Source: an uncultured Eubacteriales bacterium
Lineage (GTDB): Bacteria; Bacillota; Clostridia; Oscillospirales; Oscillospiraceae
Reading direction: 5' to 3'
Assembly (NCBI GenBank): GCA_958427375.1
Contig: CAUABY010000023.1
Span: forward strand, 1-15,013
DNA length: 15,013 bases
Shown here: positions 13,992 to 15,013 of the stretch, in pieces
How positions within the stretch are numbered: the first letter of the stretch is position 1
Layout: each line of letters begins with the position of its first letter
Notes under the pieces: model-generated
Seen by the model: only the letters and a program-made list of their open reading frames with translations
The model's database searches: none
Told to the model about the DNA's origin: nothing
Translations under genes and position numbers: made by a program

Positions 13992-14782
13992 AGAAGATAA
14001 GATTAGATCAGCTTGTCTTTGACCTCGGCCTCACCGAGAGCCGGGAGCGCGCAAAGACCACGATAATGAGTGGTTTGGTGTTTGTCAACGGTCAGCGCGC
14101 TGATAAGCCAGGGATGAGTGTTTCTTCGGATGCAAAGGTTGAAGTGCGCGGTGATACTCTGCCTTTCGTCAGCCGCGGCGGGTACAAGCTTGACAAAGCA
14201 CTCAAAGTTTTCCCAATCGACCCTGCGGACAAGGTCTGCATTGACTGCGGCGCGTCTACCGGTGGCTTTACGGATGTGCTTTTACAGCATTGCGCGAAGA
14301 AGGTGTATTCCGTCGATGTAGGGTACGGTCAGCTCGCGTGGAAGCTTCGCAATGACGAGCGAGTTATTAATCTTGAGCGCACGAACCTGCGCTACATCAC
14401 CGACGAGCAGATTCCGGAACTGCTGGATATTGCGGTAATGGACGTGTCGTTCATATCCATAAAGCTGGTTTTGCCGGCTGTGCAGCGCCTTTTGAAAAAT
14501 GATGCCGATATAGTCTGTCTTATTAAGCCGCAGTTTGAGGCCGGCAGGGAAGAGGTCGGCAAGAAAGGTGTTGTACGCGATGCCAGGGTGCATGAAGAAG
14601 TTGTGCATGGTATTCTTGACTTTGCCCCGACTATCGGATTGAGCGTGCAGGGGCTTGACTTCTCACCGATAAAAGGACCGGAGGGAAATATAGAATATAT
14701 ATGCTTCATGAAAAACAGCGATATGCCTCCCGCAAAAATAGATGTTGAGGCGGTAGTAAAAGCCTCGCATGAAAGCCTTTAA
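13988..14782 (+). CDS. tlyA: TlyA-family rRNA (cytidine-2'-O)-methyltransferase
   Basis: This 264-residue protein has an N-terminal S4 RNA-binding domain (about 1-60, with R-L-D-Q-L-V near the start and V-F-V-N-G) and an FtsJ-like methyltransferase domain. The S-adenosylmethionine motif DCGASTGGFTDVLL is at 86-99, MDVSFIS at 151-157, and IKPQFEAG at 179-186. A late G-N-I-E-Y supplies the Glu of the usual K-D-K-E catalytic set. Actinobacterial TlyA methylates 16S and 23S rRNA and affects capreomycin sensitivity; Firmicutes homologues (YqxC) sit next to dxs as here. The exact rRNA target in this organism is not known. Confidence 0.93.
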   Translation: MKKIRLDQLVFDLGLTESRERAKTTIMSGLVFVNGQRADKPGMSVSSDAKVEVRGDTLPFVSRGGYKLDKALKVFPIDPADKVCIDCGASTGGFTDVLLQHCAKKVYSVDVGYGQLAWKLRNDERVINLERTNLRYITDEQIPELLDIAVMDVSFISIKLVLPAVQRLLKNDADIVCLIKPQFEAGREEVGKKGVVRDARVHEEVVHGILDFAPTIGLSVQGLDFSPIKGPEGNIEYICFMKNSDMPPAKIDVEAVVKASHESL

Positions 14783-14808
14783 TGGCCGAAAAGAAGGTAA
14801 TAAAATGA
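14782..14808 (+). CDS. Possible 8-codon coupling ORF between tlyA and nadK
   Basis: The tlyA stop TAA (14780-14782) shares its last base with an ATG. That ATG opens eight codons (M-A-E-K-K-V-I-K) whose TGA (14806-14808) overlaps the nadK ATG (14805-14807). It has no ribosome binding site of its own. If used, it would pass ribosomes from tlyA to nadK by reinitiation. It may equally be chance in a 22-base gap. Confidence 0.2.
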   Translation: MAEKKVIK

Positions 14809-15013
14809 TTGCAATTTGCCCAAACCCGTTTCGTGATATGGGCCTGCGCATTACTCGCGAGGCGGAGCGCTTGCTGAACGAGGCCGGATTTGATACGGTG
14901 GTTTGTCCCGTTTTCGCCGAGGATGAGCCCGGCATTGTGCCTGATGACATTAAAACCCAAGAGCTGAAGAATGTTGCAAAGAACTGCCAGATGATAATTG
15001 TCATCGGCGGTGA
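14805..15013 (+). CDS. nadK: NAD kinase, 5' part (runs off the window)
   Basis: The first 69 residues are present, plus two bases of the next codon. They show an N-terminal Rossmann-like strand (M-I-A-I-C-P-N-P), a helix (R-I-T-R-E-A-E-R-L-L), and a second strand leading into I-V-I-G-G at the window edge, where the NAD kinase signature GGDG would continue (the last bases are GA, fitting Asp). The enzyme phosphorylates NAD to NADP. Position after dxs-tlyA is the usual clostridial order. AAGGTAA lies a few bases before the ATG. Identity rests on this short stretch and on gene order. Confidence 0.8.
   Translation, partial: MIAICPNPFRDMGLRITREAERLLNEAGFDTVVCPVFAEDEPGIVPDDIKTQELKNVAKNCQMIIVIGG

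Overview
This window looks like a chromosomal core region of a spore-forming member of the Firmicutes, class Clostridia, with fairly balanced base composition. The evidence is a complete eight-gene spoIIIA sporulation operon followed by asp23-nusB-xseA-xseB-ispA-dxs-tlyA-nadK, an order typical of Clostridia and similar to the Bacillus spoIIIA-yqhY-nusB-xseA-xseB-ispA-dxs-yqxC region. The genes accBC and folD, which Bacillus carries in this stretch, are absent. I infer a gut-type Oscillospirales-like lineage, but only loosely. I see no mobile elements, CRISPR arrays, tRNA or rRNA.

Layout. (1) Bases 1-3658: a terminator of an off-window gene, a good sigma-A promoter, and a four-gene plus-strand cluster: a VanZ-family membrane protein, a P1B-type (CadA/ZntA-like) ATPase homologue, a nitroreductase-fold flavoprotein and a HAD-IB phosphatase. 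(2) A perfect 10-bp hairpin at 3674-3699, shared as a terminator with a convergent minus-strand gene (3706-4176) for a small unrecognised membrane protein. (3) A 154-base divergent intergenic region with a sigma-A-like promoter for the minus-strand gene back to back with a sigma-E-like promoter for spoIIIA. (4) Bases 4331-8766: spoIIIAA to spoIIIAH, mostly overlapping or a few bases apart, closed by a strong terminator. (5) Bases 8858 to the window end: an extended -10 promoter, then asp23, nusB, xseA, xseB, ispA, dxs, tlyA and the 5' part of nadK, packed as one operon.

How the genes work together. The spoIIIA products would form the mother-cell half of the SpoIIIA-SpoIIQ channel joining mother cell and forespore during engulfment. 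The last operon is housekeeping: transcription antitermination (NusB), exonuclease VII (XseA/XseB), isoprenoid precursor synthesis (Dxs, IspA), rRNA methylation (TlyA) and NADP synthesis (NadK).

Most unusual points. The P-type ATPase homologue (603-2558) is a full-length open reading frame with a recognisable fold, but nearly every catalytic signature is changed: the phosphorylated Asp of DKTGT is Asn, the Glu of TGE is Gly, CPC is N-T-A, HP is H-R, TGD is TAD, and GDGxND is CDMVGD. It looks like a dedicated pseudo-ATPase. Second, SpoIIIAG is only 109 residues and lacks the long insertion that forms the beta-triangle in the Bacillus protein, leaving a bare ring-building motif.
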